Shown here: positions 16,370-26,479 of the stretch, one piece after another
How positions within the stretch are numbered: the first letter of the stretch is position 1
Layout of the letters: each line of letters begins with the position of its first letter
Assembly (NCBI RefSeq): GCF_943913955.1
Contig: NZ_CALUAE010000007.1
Coordinates: forward strand, 1 to 64,000
Direction of reading: 5' to 3'
Length of the DNA stretch: 64,000 nucleotides
Source of the DNA: Mycolicibacterium bacteremicum
GTDB taxonomy: Bacteria; Actinomycetota; Actinomycetes; Mycobacteriales; Mycobacteriaceae
Made by a program: the position numbers and the translations under genes
The notes under the pieces: model-generated
What the model was told of the DNA's origin: nothing
Databases searched by the model: none
What the model saw: the letters and a program-made list of their open reading frames with translations, nothing else

Positions 16370-17991
16370 TAGTGCCGCACGAGCGCATCGGTGGAGGTGT
16401 CGCTCTGCGCTGCCGGGGACGCAGCATCGGTGAGCACCGGCAGCAGCGCCTTGGCCTGGGTCTTGCCCAGCTCCACACCCCACTGGTCGAACGAGTCGAT
16501 GCCCCAGACCACACCCTCGGTGAACACCTGGTGCTCGTAGAGCGCGATCAGCTGACCGACCACCGACGGGGTCAGCTTGGTCGCCAGGATGGAGGTGGTC
16601 GGGCGGTTGCCCGGCATCACCTTGTGCGGGACGACGCCGGCGTCGGTGCCTTCCTCGGCGATCTCCTCGGCCGTCTTGCCGAACGCCAGCACCTGGGTCT
16701 GGGCGAAGAAGTTGCTCATCAGCAGGTCGTGCATGCTGCCGGTGCCGTCGGCGGTGGGCAGGTCGTCGGTGGGCTGGGAGAACCCGATGAAATCGGCCGG
16801 GATCAGCCGGGTGCCCTGGTGCAGCAACTGGTAGAACGCGTGTTGACCGTTGGTTCCCGGCTCGCCCCAATAGATTTCACCGGTATCGGTGCTCACCGGT
16901 GTGCCGTCGGCGCGCACCGACTTGCCGTTGGACTCCATCGTCAGCTGCTGCAGATACGCCGCGAACCGGGACAGGTCATTGGAGTAGGGCAGCACCGCGC
17001 GGGACTGTGCGCCGAAGAAGTTGTTGTACCAGAGCCCGATCAACCCGAGCAGGGCCGGCGCGTTCTCGGCCAGCGGGGCGGTGCGGAAGTGCTCGTCGAC
17101 CAGATGGAACCCGGCCAGGAATTCCGCGAAGCGCTCCCGACCGATCACCGCCATGACACTCAGCCCGATCGCGCTGTCCACCGAGTAGCGTCCCCCGACC
17201 CAGTCCCAGAACCCGAACATGTTGGCGGTGTCGATACCGAACTCGTCGACCAGCTTCTTGTTCGTCGACACCGCGACGAAGTGCTTGGACACCGCGTCAT
17301 CGCCGAGGGCGGCGGTGAGCCAGCGCCGTGCGGCGGTCGCGTTGGTCAGCGTCTCCAGCGTGGAGAACGTTTTCGAGGCGACGATGAAAAGCGTTGTGGC
17401 CGGGTCCAGCCCGGCCAATTTTGCGACCAGGTCGGCCGGGTCGACGTTGGAGACGAAGCGTGCCGAGATGCCGGCGTCGGCGTAGTGGCGCAACGCGTCG
17501 TAGACCATCACCGGCCCGAGGTCCGAGCCGCCGATCCCGATGTTGACCACCGTGGTGATCCGCGCACCCGTCGCGCCGGTCCACTCGCCGGAGCGCAACC
17601 GGTCGGTGAACTCACCCATCGCATCGAGGACCGAGTGCACGTCGGCGACCACGTCCTGACCGTCGACGGTCAACTCCGCACCCCTGGGCAGCCGCAGCGC
17701 GGTGTGCAGCACGGCCCGGTTCTCTGAGGTGTTGATGTGCGCACCGGAGTACATCGCGTCGCGGCGGTCCTCCAGCCCGGCGGCGGTGGCCAGATCAACC
17801 AGCAGGCCCAGGGTTTCGCGTGTCACCCGGTGCTTGCTGTAGTCGATGTAGAGATCGCCGACGGTCAGGGTGAGCTCGGTGCCGCGGGCCGGATCCTCCT
17901 CGAAGAGCTCCCGAAGATTCTTCGACGCGATCGCCTCGTGGTGGCGGTGCAGCGAATGCCATGCGGCCGTATCGGTGATGTCAGCACTCAT
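16342..17991 (-). CDS. pgi: Glucose-6-phosphate isomerase
   Basis: 549-aa cytoplasmic enzyme interconverting glucose 6-phosphate and fructose 6-phosphate. Contains the double SIS fold with NIGIGGSDLGPVM, the family signature FxWVGGRYS (FGFWDWVGGRYSVDS), catalytic Glu in ESNGKS, and the His/Lys motif GTNGQHAFYQLLHQGT plus DQWGVELGKTQAK near the end. ATG 17991 chosen (MSADITDTAAW); an upstream in-frame ATG would add 25 unrelated residues. The final codons are part of a 28-bp direct repeat. Matches Rv0946c in position. Confidence 0.96.
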   Translation of the reverse strand: MSADITDTAAWHSLHRHHEAIASKNLRELFEEDPARGTELTLTVGDLYIDYSKHRVTRETLGLLVDLATAAGLEDRRDAMYSGAHINTSENRAVLHTALRLPRGAELTVDGQDVVADVHSVLDAMGEFTDRLRSGEWTGATGARITTVVNIGIGGSDLGPVMVYDALRHYADAGISARFVSNVDPADLVAKLAGLDPATTLFIVASKTFSTLETLTNATAARRWLTAALGDDAVSKHFVAVSTNKKLVDEFGIDTANMFGFWDWVGGRYSVDSAIGLSVMAVIGRERFAEFLAGFHLVDEHFRTAPLAENAPALLGLIGLWYNNFFGAQSRAVLPYSNDLSRFAAYLQQLTMESNGKSVRADGTPVSTDTGEIYWGEPGTNGQHAFYQLLHQGTRLIPADFIGFSQPTDDLPTADGTGSMHDLLMSNFFAQTQVLAFGKTAEEIAEEGTDAGVVPHKVMPGNRPTTSILATKLTPSVVGQLIALYEHQVFTEGVVWGIDSFDQWGVELGKTQAKALLPVLTDAASPAAQSDTSTDALVRHYRAERGRPA

Positions 17992-18041
17992 TCTTCTGAC
18001 CTTAGTGCGGCGTCCGGATCGAAGGTGTACATGATGGATGT

Positions 18042-19490
18042 ATGGGCATTGAAGAGTTGATTTCATCCGTACCCACCGGTCTGTGGATCGGCGGTGCGGA
18101 ACGCGCAGGTTCGTCCACGTTCGATGTGCTCAACCCCGCGACCGACGAGGTGATCACCTCGGTGGCCGACGCGACGCCGGAAGACGGGATCGCCGCGCTG
18201 GACGCCGCGGCCGCCGTACAGGCCGACTGGGCCGCCACCCCCGCCCGCGAACGCGGCGAGCTGCTGCGCTCGGTGTTCGAAACCCTCACCGCGCGAAGCG
18301 AAGACCTCGCGACGCTGATGACGCTGGAGATGGGCAAGGTGCTCGCCGAGAGCCGCGGTGAGGTCAAGTACGGCGCCGAGTTCTTCCGCTGGTTCGCCGA
18401 GGAGGCCGTGCGCATCGACGGCCGCTACACCCACAGCCCGGCCGGAACGGGCCGCATCCTGGTGACCAAGATGCCGGTCGGTCCCTGCTACGCCATCACC
18501 CCGTGGAACTTCCCGCTGGCCATGGGCACCCGCAAGATCGGCCCCGCGCTGGCCGCCGGCTGCACCATGATCGTCAAACCGGCGCAGGAGACGCCGCTGA
18601 CCATGCTGCTGCTGGCCAAGCTGATCGACGAGGCCGGCCTGCCCAAGGGTGTGCTCTCGGTGCTGCCCACCACCAAGCCCGGGGACCTGACCGGCGCGCT
18701 GATCGACGACGGCCGGCTGCGCAAACTGACCTTCACCGGATCCACCGGCGTCGGCAAGGCGCTGGTGAAGCAGTCGTCGGACAAGCTGCTGCGCACCTCG
18801 ATGGAGCTCGGTGGCAACGCCCCGTTCGTGGTGTTCGACGACGCCGACATCGACGCCGCGGTGGAGGGCGCGCTGCTGGCGAAGATGCGCAACGGCGGCG
18901 AGGCGTGCACCGCGGCCAACCGCTTCCACGTCGCCAACGCGGTGCGCGCGGAGTTCACCGACAAACTGGTCAAGCGGATGGGCGAGTACACCTTGGGCAA
19001 CGGACTGCAGGAGTCCTCGACCCTGGGGCCGCTGATCTCGGCCAAGCAGCTCGGCATCGTCGCCGACCTGGTCTCCGATGCGGTCTCGCGCGGCGCGGAG
19101 GTGGCCGTCGGTGGGGTCGCGCCCGGCGGCCCCGGGCACTTCTACCCGGCCACCGTGCTGGCCGACGTGCCCGCCGACGCCCGCATCCTCAAGGAGGAGG
19201 TGTTCGGGCCGGTCGCGCCGATCACCGGGTTCGACACCGAGGAGGAGGGCATCGCCGCGGCCAACGACACCGACTACGGGTTGGCGTCCTACATCTACAC
19301 GCAGTCACTGGACCGGGCGCTGCGCGTCGCCGAGTCCGTGGAGGCGGGCATGGTCGGGGTCAACCGGGGTGTCATCTCGGACGCGGCCGCGCCGTTCGGC
19401 GGGATCAAGGAGTCCGGGTTCGGCCGGGAGGGCGGAACCGAAGGCATCGAGGAGTACCTGGAGACCAAGTACATCGCCTTCACCCCGTAG
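18042..19490 (+). CDS. NAD(P)-dependent succinate-semialdehyde dehydrogenase-like ALDH
   Basis: 482-aa aldehyde dehydrogenase of the GabD class. Motifs: ITPWNFPLAMGTRKIGPALAAG (cofactor site), KPAQETPL, FTGSTGVGK, catalytic Glu in MELGGNAPF and catalytic Cys in GGEACTAANRF; the C-terminus is PFGGIKESGFGREGG. The ACTAANRF context is typical of succinate-semialdehyde dehydrogenases, which feed succinate to the TCA cycle near which sucCD lies (24301). Divergent from pgi with 50 bp between starts. Not part of the tubercle-bacillus gene order as I recall it, so an insertion relative to that genome. Confidence 0.87.
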   Translation: MGIEELISSVPTGLWIGGAERAGSSTFDVLNPATDEVITSVADATPEDGIAALDAAAAVQADWAATPARERGELLRSVFETLTARSEDLATLMTLEMGKVLAESRGEVKYGAEFFRWFAEEAVRIDGRYTHSPAGTGRILVTKMPVGPCYAITPWNFPLAMGTRKIGPALAAGCTMIVKPAQETPLTMLLLAKLIDEAGLPKGVLSVLPTTKPGDLTGALIDDGRLRKLTFTGSTGVGKALVKQSSDKLLRTSMELGGNAPFVVFDDADIDAAVEGALLAKMRNGGEACTAANRFHVANAVRAEFTDKLVKRMGEYTLGNGLQESSTLGPLISAKQLGIVADLVSDAVSRGAEVAVGGVAPGGPGHFYPATVLADVPADARILKEEVFGPVAPITGFDTEEEGIAAANDTDYGLASYIYTQSLDRALRVAESVEAGMVGVNRGVISDAAAPFGGIKESGFGREGGTEGIEEYLETKYIAFTP

Positions 19491-19495
19491 TGATC

Positions 19496-19536
19496 TCGGT
19501 GAGGAAACGTGCGGTCAGCGCACGTTTCCTCACCGA
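19496..19536. terminator. Bidirectional hairpin between ALDH and chorismate mutase genes
   Basis: Perfect 18-bp inverted repeat (19496-19513 with 19519-19536, TCGGTGAGGAAACGTGCG) with a 5-nt loop, between two convergent genes. Stem strength and position make it a likely two-way terminator. Confidence 0.78.
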
Positions 19537-19545
19537 AATCGCGGT

Positions 19546-19845
19546 CTAGTGGCCGAGCCGGCCGCGGCCCAGTCGCAGCAGCAGCATCGCGAGGTCCTTG
19601 CCGTCGGGGCCGAGTTCGCTGTACCGCTCGATGACCTTCATCTCGCGGCTGTGCACCAGCCGGGTGCCGCCGGAGGCCATCCGGGCCTTGCCGATGATGC
19701 GGGACACCTCGGCGCGGCGCTTCACCGCGGCCAGGATCTCCGCGTCCAGGCGGTCGATCTCCAGGCGCAGTTCGTCGATGTCGGCGGCCGTCTGCGTTTC
19801 GGCACTCACGGGATTCTCCTCGCTGTTGGTGGGTTCTTGTTTCAT
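19546..19845 (-). CDS. Chorismate mutase, AroQ-delta type (Rv0948c-like)
   Basis: 99-aa cytoplasmic all-helical enzyme turning chorismate into prephenate for Phe/Tyr synthesis. The sequence ELRLEIDRLDAEIL, RRAEVSRIIGKARM and HSREMKVIERYSELG is almost the same as the M. tuberculosis enzyme Rv0948c, including the C-terminal RLGRGRLGH tail. In that organism the enzyme is weak alone and is activated by complex formation with DAHP synthase (AroG), with the C-terminal residues at the interface; the intact tail suggests the same here. Residues 1-20 are low-complexity and the true start could be a downstream GTG (VSAETQ). Confidence 0.93.
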   Translation of the reverse strand: MKQEPTNSEENPVSAETQTAADIDELRLEIDRLDAEILAAVKRRAEVSRIIGKARMASGGTRLVHSREMKVIERYSELGPDGKDLAMLLLRLGRGRLGH

Positions 19846-20077
19846 CCGGTTCGGGCCTCACACAACAGAGCCCCCGATCCGGATGCGGACCGCGGGGCTG
19901 AAGGGAAAGCAGCTAGACCACGGGCACCGCGGACCGGTACCCGTAAAAAAATCGTCGCCGCTGATCGAGCACGAATCGAGTGTGCCACCGAGGGCCGATG
20001 CGTGGCAAAGGCCGCCCGGCGGTGACCGCGGGCCGTCACCGTGGATGTCACCGTTCAGCGGTAGATTCGAGACCGAA

Positions 20078-22393
20078 ATGACATCTCTTTTTGACGCGCC
20101 GGCTCAGGGGTCCGATACCGAACAGCTGCTCGACGGGCTCAACCCGCAGCAGCGCCAGGCCGTCCTGCACGAAGGCTCACCGCTGCTCATCGTGGCCGGC
20201 GCCGGATCGGGTAAGACGGCCGTGCTGACCAGGCGTATCGCCTATCTGCTGGCCGCCCGCGAGGTCGGTGTCGGGCAGGTGCTGGCCATCACGTTCACCA
20301 ACAAGGCCGCCGCCGAGATGCGCGAACGCGTCGTCACGCTGATCGGCCCGCGGGCCCGCAACATGTGGGTGTCCACCTTCCACTCCACCTGTGTGCGGAT
20401 CCTGCGCAACCAGGCCTCCCTGCTGCCGGGGCTGAACTCCAACTTCTCGATCTACGACTCCGACGACTCGCGCCGGCTGCTCATGATGATCGCCAAGGAC
20501 ATGGGGCTGGACACCAAGCGCTACACCCCGCGGCTGCTGGCCAACGGCATCTCCAACCTGAAGAACGAACTGATCGATCCGGACCGGGCGCTCGCGGACC
20601 TGACCGACAGCTCCGATGACATGTCCAAGACCATCGCCGCGGTGTTCGGTGAATATCAGCGCCGGCTGCGCGCCGCCAACGCGCTGGACTTCGACGATCT
20701 GATCGGTGAGACGGTGGCGGTGCTGCAGGCCTTCCCGCAGATCGCCCAGTACTACCGCCGCCGGTTCCGGCACATCCTGGTCGACGAGTACCAGGACACC
20801 AACCACGCCCAGTACGTGCTGGTGCGCGAGCTCGTCGGCGTCGAGACCACACCGGATGGCGTGACCCCGGCCGAGCTGTGTGTGGTGGGCGACGCCGACC
20901 AGTCGATCTACGCCTTCCGCGGCGCCACCATCCGCAACATCGAGGACTTCGAGCGCGACTACCCGAACGCGACAACCATTCTGCTGGAACAGAATTACCG
21001 CTCCACCCAGACCATCCTGAACGCGGCCAACGCCGTCATCTCGCGCAACGCCGGCCGGCGTGAGAAGCGGTTGTGGACCGACTCCGGCGAGGGCGAGTTG
21101 ATCGTCGGTTACGTCGCCGACAACGAGCACGACGAGGCACGGTTCGTCGCCGGTGAGATCGACGCGCTGGCCGACCAGAACCAGATCTCCTACAACGACG
21201 TCGCGGTGTTCTACCGCACCAACAACTCCTCCCGCGCGCTGGAGGAAGTCTTCATCCGGTCCGGCATCCCCTACAAGGTCGTCGGCGGCGTGCGCTTCTA
21301 CGAGCGCAAGGAGATTCGCGATATCGTCGCCTACCTGCGGGTGCTCGACAATCCGGGGGACGCGGTGAGCATGCGCCGCATCCTGAACACCCCGCGCCGC
21401 GGTATCGGCGACCGTGCCGAGGCCTGTGTCGCGGTGTACGCCGAGAACAGCGGCGGCAGCTTCAACGATGCGCTGCAGGCCGCCGCCGAGGGCCGGGTGC
21501 CGATGCTGAACACCCGCTCGGAGAAGGCCATCGCGTCCTTCGTGGCGCTGCTCGACGAACTGCGCGGCCGGCTCGACGGTGAGCTCGGCGATCTGGTCGA
21601 GGCGGTGCTGGAGCGCACCGGATACCGGCGTGAACTCGAATCATCCAGTGATCCACAGGATCTGGCCCGGCTGGACAACCTGAACGAGCTCGTCAGCGTC
21701 GCCCACGAGTTCAGCATCGACCTGGCCAACCGGCAGGCACTGGCCGAAGAGGAGGACCGCGACGAGGATGTCCCCGACACCGGGGTGCTGGCCCAGTTCC
21801 TCGAGCGTGTCTCGCTGGTGGCCGACGCCGACGAGATCCCCGAGCACGGCTCCGGTGTGGTCACCATGATGACCCTGCACACCGCCAAGGGCCTGGAGTT
21901 CCCGGTGGTCTTCGTGACCGGCTGGGAGGACGGCATGTTCCCGCACATGCGGGCACTCGGCGACCCGACGGAACTGTCCGAGGAGCGCCGGCTGGCCTAC
22001 GTGGGTATCACCCGGGCGCGGCAGCGGCTGTACCTGAGCCGGGCCAAGGTGCGCTCATCGTGGGGCCAGCCGATGCTCAACCCGGAGTCGCGGTTCCTGC
22101 GCGAGATCCCCGAGGACCTGATCAACTGGCGCCGGGTGGAGGCGCCGTCGGCGGCGCTGAGCGCGCCGCGCGTCGGCCGGTTCGCCGAGAACGCCCGGCC
22201 CGCACCGGGGAAGGCGCGCAACCGCGCGATCATCACGCTGGAACCCGGCGACCGGGTCAGCCACGACAAGTACGGGCTGGGCCGGGTCGAAGAGGTGTCC
22301 GGGATGGGCGAGTCGGCGATGTCGCTGATCGACTTCGGCAGCGCCGGGCGGGTCAAGCTGATGCACAACCACGCCCCGGTGCAGAAGCTCTAA
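20078..22393 (+). CDS. uvrD1: ATP-dependent DNA helicase UvrD1 (PcrA-type)
   Basis: 771-aa superfamily 1A helicase, same length as M. tuberculosis UvrD1, acting in nucleotide excision repair and partnered with Ku in mycobacteria. All helicase motifs are visible: LNPQQRQAV (Q motif), AGAGSGKT (I), TFTNKAA (Ia), VDEYQDTN (II), GDADQSIYAFRGA (III), EQNYRST (IV), HTAKGLEFPVVF (V) and VGITRARQ (VI), plus a C-terminal Tudor-like region (GDRVSHDKYGLGRVEEVSG) that binds RNA polymerase in PcrA. ATG 20078 is 10 bp after a TAGATT -10-like element (20062-20067). Upstream gap 19846-20077 otherwise holds an A7 tract but no gene. Confidence 0.97.
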   Translation: MTSLFDAPAQGSDTEQLLDGLNPQQRQAVLHEGSPLLIVAGAGSGKTAVLTRRIAYLLAAREVGVGQVLAITFTNKAAAEMRERVVTLIGPRARNMWVSTFHSTCVRILRNQASLLPGLNSNFSIYDSDDSRRLLMMIAKDMGLDTKRYTPRLLANGISNLKNELIDPDRALADLTDSSDDMSKTIAAVFGEYQRRLRAANALDFDDLIGETVAVLQAFPQIAQYYRRRFRHILVDEYQDTNHAQYVLVRELVGVETTPDGVTPAELCVVGDADQSIYAFRGATIRNIEDFERDYPNATTILLEQNYRSTQTILNAANAVISRNAGRREKRLWTDSGEGELIVGYVADNEHDEARFVAGEIDALADQNQISYNDVAVFYRTNNSSRALEEVFIRSGIPYKVVGGVRFYERKEIRDIVAYLRVLDNPGDAVSMRRILNTPRRGIGDRAEACVAVYAENSGGSFNDALQAAAEGRVPMLNTRSEKAIASFVALLDELRGRLDGELGDLVEAVLERTGYRRELESSSDPQDLARLDNLNELVSVAHEFSIDLANRQALAEEEDRDEDVPDTGVLAQFLERVSLVADADEIPEHGSGVVTMMTLHTAKGLEFPVVFVTGWEDGMFPHMRALGDPTELSEERRLAYVGITRARQRLYLSRAKVRSSWGQPMLNPESRFLREIPEDLINWRRVEAPSAALSAPRVGRFAENARPAPGKARNRAIITLEPGDRVSHDKYGLGRVEEVSGMGESAMSLIDFGSAGRVKLMHNHAPVQKL

Positions 22394-22941
22394 CCCACCC
22401 AGCGGCCGGTGGCCGGCAGCAACGCCGCCACCGTCGCGGCGACCGGCAGCACCGGCATGGCGTACACCACGGGATGCAGCTTGGCGCCGGCCAGGAACAG
22501 GCTGCCGAAGATCAGCAGCCCGATGGCCGCGCCGACGATGATCAGCAGCCGGCCCATCCGGCGTCGCAGCAGCAGCGCGATCAGCCCGGCGATACCGGCG
22601 CCGGCCGAGATCGCGGTCAGGAAGCCGATCGCGATGCAGAACAACAGATCGGTGTTCCACCAGCCGGCGATCAGGTCGGTGGCGATGACGGCGGTGGCCC
22701 ACCCGCTCAGGATGCTCAGGATGGTGGCGATGATCGCCGCGGCGGGGCCATCGCCGGGACGACGGGGGACGGCCACCGGGACGGGACGCGGGATGTAGGT
22801 GGTGTGTCCGGCATCGGTGCCGGGAAGCCCGAGCGGAGGAACGAGCGCGGTCTGATCGTCAGCCGGTGTGAGCGCCGGGAAGGAGCCGGTCGGGTGCCGA
22901 CGGATGATGCGTGGTGATTCGGGTGGGGGCTCGAGCGTCAC
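22390..22941 (-). CDS. Hypothetical four-TM membrane protein
   Basis: 183-aa protein: a proline-rich, charged cytoplasmic N-terminus (to about residue 65) followed by four predicted TM segments (AAAIIATILSILSGWATAVIA, LLFCIAIGFLTAISAG, LLIIVGAAIGLLIFGS, VVYAMPVLPVAATVAAL). No family recognised. GTG 22941 is chosen because the in-frame residues further upstream (QLRRLTTVVG) show no ribosome site. Stop overlaps the uvrD1 stop region by 4 bp (convergent); 14 bp downstream of the M23 peptidase gene stop, so probably in the same transcript as that gene. Confidence 0.7.
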   Translation of the reverse strand: MTLEPPPESPRIIRRHPTGSFPALTPADDQTALVPPLGLPGTDAGHTTYIPRPVPVAVPRRPGDGPAAAIIATILSILSGWATAVIATDLIAGWWNTDLLFCIAIGFLTAISAGAGIAGLIALLLRRRMGRLLIIVGAAIGLLIFGSLFLAGAKLHPVVYAMPVLPVAATVAALLPATGRWVG

Positions 22942-22955
22942 CCCAACCACGGTAG

Positions 22956-24014
22956 TTAACCGACGTAGTTGCCGGGGGAAAGACCCCGCTGCGCCAGCCA
23001 CGGCACCGGGTCGATCCGGTTGGAGCCGTTCATCAGCACCTCGAAGTGCAGGTGCGGGCCGGTCGAGTTACCGCGGTTGCCCATGGTGGCGATCTGATCG
23101 CCGGCCATCACGCGCTGGCCCTTGCTGACCAGCCAGGTGTTGATGTGGCCGTAGAGGGTGACGGTGCCGTCGGAGTGGCGCAGCTTGACCAGCGCGCCGT
23201 AACCGGCGGTCGGGCCGACCTCGACGACGACGCCGTCGCTGGCCGCCAGGATCGGGGTGCCGATCGGGCCGGCGATGTCGATGCCGCCGTGCAGCACACC
23301 CCAGCGGTAGCCGAAGCCGGACGTCCACACACCCTTGGTCGGCATCGCGAACATCGGGCGGGTCAGCCGCGCCTCGCGGTCGGCGCGCTCGGCGGCGAAG
23401 GCGGCGGCCTTGGTGATCTCCTCGGCGTGCACCGCGGACGAGGCCACCGGCTGCACCGCGACGATCTGGACTCCGTCCGAGGATCCGGTGATCGAGGCGC
23501 CCTCGATGAGCGCACCGTCGGCGGCCAGCACGGTGTCCGGGGCGGGGGTGGCCTCGGCGGGGTTGGACAGCGAGTACGCGCCGGAGGCGGTGGCGCCGGC
23601 GGCCATGGCGGCGATCATCAGTCGGCTCTTGACCGCGCCGACGGTCTGCTTGCGGTGCGCCCCGCCGGTGCGGTGCGCGCGCATGTCGATGACGTCGGTG
23701 AGGGCGGTGCCGTCGCTGAGGTCGGTGTGGCTGTCGCGGTAGGCGTGGGCCGAGGGCTCGCGGTCGGAGGCGAACTCGCTCGGGACGGCCAGGCGCAGCG
23801 GCACCAGGTCATCGGTGTCGTGCATGTCGTCGAGTTCGGGGGCGGCGATCACCCGCTGCTCCTTGTCGAACGCGGAGCTGTCCCGGAAGTCCAGTTCGTG
23901 CAGGTCGCCGAACTCGTTGAACGGGATGATGTCGGTGACTTCGGCAGGACTGGTGGCGGCGTGTCCTTTCGTCGCTGCTCCCCGGGGGGATCGGGACGAA
24001 CTGTGCTCAGCCAA
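22956..24014 (-). CDS. M23 (LytM) metallopeptidase, membrane-anchored (Rv0950c-like)
   Basis: 352-aa cell-wall protein. Residues 1-125 are a hydrophilic, acidic cytoplasmic part; one TM segment (SRLMIAAMAAGATASGAYSL) follows; the extracytoplasmic C-terminal 120 residues are a LytM/lysostaphin domain with zinc ligands in HGGIDIAG (HxxxD) and HLHFEV (HxH) and the GNRGNSTGPH loop. The complete metal site suggests an active peptidoglycan endopeptidase, though many LytM proteins act as amidase activators. Divergent from sucC with a 286-bp region carrying a CRP-like site. Confidence 0.9.
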   Translation of the reverse strand: MAEHSSSRSPRGAATKGHAATSPAEVTDIIPFNEFGDLHELDFRDSSAFDKEQRVIAAPELDDMHDTDDLVPLRLAVPSEFASDREPSAHAYRDSHTDLSDGTALTDVIDMRAHRTGGAHRKQTVGAVKSRLMIAAMAAGATASGAYSLSNPAEATPAPDTVLAADGALIEGASITGSSDGVQIVAVQPVASSAVHAEEITKAAAFAAERADREARLTRPMFAMPTKGVWTSGFGYRWGVLHGGIDIAGPIGTPILAASDGVVVEVGPTAGYGALVKLRHSDGTVTLYGHINTWLVSKGQRVMAGDQIATMGNRGNSTGPHLHFEVLMNGSNRIDPVPWLAQRGLSPGNYVG

Positions 24015-24119
24015 CCTGAATATTCCTTAGTGCCGTGACCTGACCGTTACCAAGACCAAGAGGCACGTTAACCAAATCCCAATGTTGGTGGCAACTTATG
24101 AACCCATTCCCTTCCCGAA

Positions 24120-24135
24120 TGTGACCTGTATCACC
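24120..24135. promoter_or_regulatory. CRP (cAMP receptor)-like site between M23 gene and sucC
   Basis: TGTGACCTGTATCACC matches the mycobacterial CRP consensus TGTGA-N6-TCACA except for the last base. It is 105 bp upstream of the M23 peptidase start and 165 bp upstream of sucC, and could control either. Confidence 0.5.
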
Positions 24136-24300
24136 GGAGGGCGTCGGTGAGATGTACCACATGAACGGCAGGCGGTGCGGGCGCCTGCCACGCGGGTGGA
24201 TACAGTGCCAGCGAGCCAGTCACGGCCATCGGTCAGTCCGGCCCATTACCTGTGAAGTCAGTTCGAAACGTCACCTAGACAGACACCCTTTAGGAAACTC

Positions 24301-25464
<1,164 letters not shown>

Positions 25465-25479
25465 GGGAGCCAACACAAA

Positions 25480-26382
25480 ATGTCCATCTTCCTGAACAAG
25501 GACAGCAAGGTCATCGTCCAGGGCATCACCGGTGGCGAGGGCACGAAGCACACCAAGCTGATGCTCAAGGCCGGTACCCAGATCGTCGGTGGCGTCAACG
25601 CCCGCAAGGCCGGCACGACCGTCAAGCATGAGGACAAGGACGGCAACGAGATCGAGCTGCCCGTCTTCGGCAGCGTCGCCGAGGCCATCAAGGAGACCGG
25701 CGCCGACGTGTCGATCGCCTTCGTGCCGCCGGCCTTCTCCAAGGACGCCATCATCGAGGCCATCGACGCCGAGATCCCGCTGCTGGTCGTCATCACCGAG
25801 GGAATCCCGGTGCAGGACAGCGCCTATGCCTGGGCCTACAACGTGGAGAAGGGTCAGAAGACCCGGATCATCGGCCCGAACTGCCCCGGCATCATCACCC
25901 CGGGTGAGTCGCTGGTCGGCATCACGCCGAACAACATCACCGGCAAGGGCCCGATCGGCCTGGTCTCCAAGTCCGGCACCCTGACCTACCAGATGATGTA
26001 CGAGCTGCGCGATCTCGGCTTCTCGACCGCCATCGGCATCGGCGGCGACCCGGTCATCGGCACCACCCACATCGACGCCCTGGAGGCGTTCGAGAAGGAT
26101 CCCGAGACCAAGCTGATCGTGATGATCGGTGAGATCGGTGGCGACGCCGAGGAGAAGGCCGCCGCCTACATCCAGGCCAACGTCACCAAGCCGGTCGTCG
26201 GCTACGTCGCGGGCTTCACCGCTCCCGAGGGCAAGACCATGGGCCACGCCGGCGCCATCGTGTCCGATGGTGCGGGCACCGCGGCCGGTAAGCAGGAGGC
26301 TCTCGAAGCCGCCGGTGTCGCGGTCGGCAAGACGCCGTCCGAGACCGCCGCCAAGGCACGCGAGCTGTTCAACGCGCTGTAA
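25480..26382 (+). CDS. sucD: Succinyl-CoA synthetase alpha subunit
   Basis: 300-aa subunit that binds CoA and carries the transient phosphohistidine. Motifs: VQGITGGEGTKHT (CoA site), GPNCPGIITPGES, KSGTLTYQ, and active-site His in AGFTAPEGKTMGHAGAIV. GGAG ribosome site precedes the ATG. Works as a heterodimer or tetramer with SucC. A 23-bp hairpin follows the gene. Confidence 0.97.
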   Translation: MSIFLNKDSKVIVQGITGGEGTKHTKLMLKAGTQIVGGVNARKAGTTVKHEDKDGNEIELPVFGSVAEAIKETGADVSIAFVPPAFSKDAIIEAIDAEIPLLVVITEGIPVQDSAYAWAYNVEKGQKTRIIGPNCPGIITPGESLVGITPNNITGKGPIGLVSKSGTLTYQMMYELRDLGFSTAIGIGGDPVIGTTHIDALEAFEKDPETKLIVMIGEIGGDAEEKAAAYIQANVTKPVVGYVAGFTAPEGKTMGHAGAIVSDGAGTAAGKQEALEAAGVAVGKTPSETAAKARELFNAL

Positions 26383-26420
26383 TTTCGCTGCGCGAGCCCG
26401 GGGCACCTCCGGCTCGCGAG

Positions 26421-26470
26421 CAGACGCAAAACCCCCCTTTTCCGCCCGGAAAAGGGGGGTTTTGCGTCTG
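26421..26470. terminator. Bidirectional terminator hairpin after sucCD
   Basis: Perfect 23-bp inverted repeat (26421-26443 with 26448-26470) with a 4-nt loop. The stem contains A4, C6 and T4 blocks. It lies between the convergent sucD and S9 peptidase genes and should act on both strands. Confidence 0.87.
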
Positions 26471-26479
26471 TTCGGCAGA

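Noticed and set aside
19920..19955. Rho-independent terminator with A7 tract near 19944-19950
   Set aside because: The imperfect hairpin is followed by A residues on the plus strand and preceded by T residues on the minus strand, so it has the wrong polarity for either direction.
23046..24038. Long open frames antiparallel to conserved genes (for example opposite the M23, sucCD and S9 genes)
   Set aside because: They have the composition of GC-rich shadow frames, with no family motifs, and the other strand encodes recognised proteins.
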